In this document: positions 63,878-64,000 of the stretch, piece by piece | How positions within the stretch are numbered: position 1 is the stretch's first letter | Layout: every line of letters starts with the position of its first letter | Assembly (NCBI GenBank): GCA_039029395.1 | Contig: JBCCGG010000006.1 | Location: 117,320-181,319 of the forward strand | Source of the DNA: JBCCGG01 sp039029395 | GTDB lineage: Bacteria > Pseudomonadota > Alphaproteobacteria > Kiloniellales > JAKSDN01 | DNA length: 64,000 nt | Direction: 5' to 3' | The notes under the pieces: model-generated | Told to the model about the DNA's origin: nothing | Seen by the model: the letters and a program-made list of their open reading frames with translations, nothing else | Databases searched by the model: none | Made by a program: the position numbers and the translations under genes

Positions 63878-64000
63878 GCCCGCGCCCCCCCCCCCCCCCC
63901 CCCCCGATGCGGCCCAGGGGGGGCGGGGGGGGGGGGCGGCCCGCGAGGGTTTGGGGCGGCCCCCCCCCAAAAAAAAACCAGTGGATATATTATTAACCCC
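63878..64000. other. Low-complexity contig-end sequence, probable assembly artefact
   Basis: Runs of C (about 24), then G-rich runs and A-rich bases with no coding sense, unlike the rest of the window. This looks like homopolymer sequencing noise at a contig end rather than biology. No feature should be called here. Confidence 0.85.

Overview
The window looks like chromosomal DNA of a GC-rich alphaproteobacterium, probably of the Rhodospirillales/Kiloniellales type. This is inferred from base composition and gene families; there is no rRNA or other decisive marker. It is almost entirely ordinary genes on both strands. There is no CRISPR array, integrase, intact insertion sequence, phage module or rRNA. 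One tRNA (Ser, anticodon TGA) is present. The last ~120 bases are low-complexity C and G runs that look like a contig-end artefact.

Layout. 1-5.7 kb: a truncated secreted EF-hand protein (TTG start), a flavin-dependent amine oxidoreductase, a small secreted protein, a DUF1330 gene divergent from a LysR regulator, a PadR-like regulator, and a coupled pair of VOC and CMD proteins. 5.8-8.8 kb: a 1012-residue fusion of an APH/kinase-like domain, one membrane helix, a TolB-like domain and TPRs, followed upstream by a small remnant of a VOC gene. 9.1-14.9 kb: a spermidine/putrescine-type ABC transporter operon with two nearly identical tandem solute-binding proteins. 15.1-17.7 kb: an orphan tadG-tadE-tadE pilus-type operon. 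18-22 kb: adenylate cyclase, aquaporin Z and an AI-2E-type transporter.

22-26.3 kb: a tight cluster of a GH43-like beta-propeller protein, a redoxin-2OG oxygenase fusion, a TPR-2OG oxygenase and a phosphoglycolate phosphatase. 26.3-32.9 kb: two tandem Lin0512-family proteins, an aminotransferase, an EamA exporter, a large C45-type peptidase and an MFS transporter. 33.4-39.1 kb: small secreted and membrane proteins, tRNA-Ser, a CMD protein, a Tat-exported multicopper oxidase and a nitroreductase. 39.3-42.5 kb: glmU-glmS, the UDP-GlcNAc pathway. 42.5-48.9 kb: a methyltransferase, a lipase, a FolD with altered catalytic residues, an MDR oxidoreductase and a two-gene ABC exporter.

48.9-54.6 kb: a tiny ribbon-helix-helix/coiled-coil operon, glutathione reductase and two DUF4153 membrane proteins. 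54.8-58.7 kb: a possible leader peptide, class II DAHP synthase, nicotinate phosphoribosyltransferase and a ChaA-type antiporter. 59.1-63.9 kb: a lone cyclic-nucleotide-binding protein, a fatty acid desaturase, a cold-shock protein, a GFA protein, and a PAP2-YbjQ-YbjQ operon.

The most interesting items are the kinase-like/TolB/TPR fusion, the FolD paralogue with both cyclohydrolase residues substituted, the fresh duplication of the transporter binding protein, the redoxin-2OG oxygenase that has lost its cysteine, the tandem Lin0512 pair, the unlisted small operon at 48.9 kb, and several strong inverted repeats that touch start codons lacking a Shine-Dalgarno sequence. I did not see an obviously new defence or mobile system.
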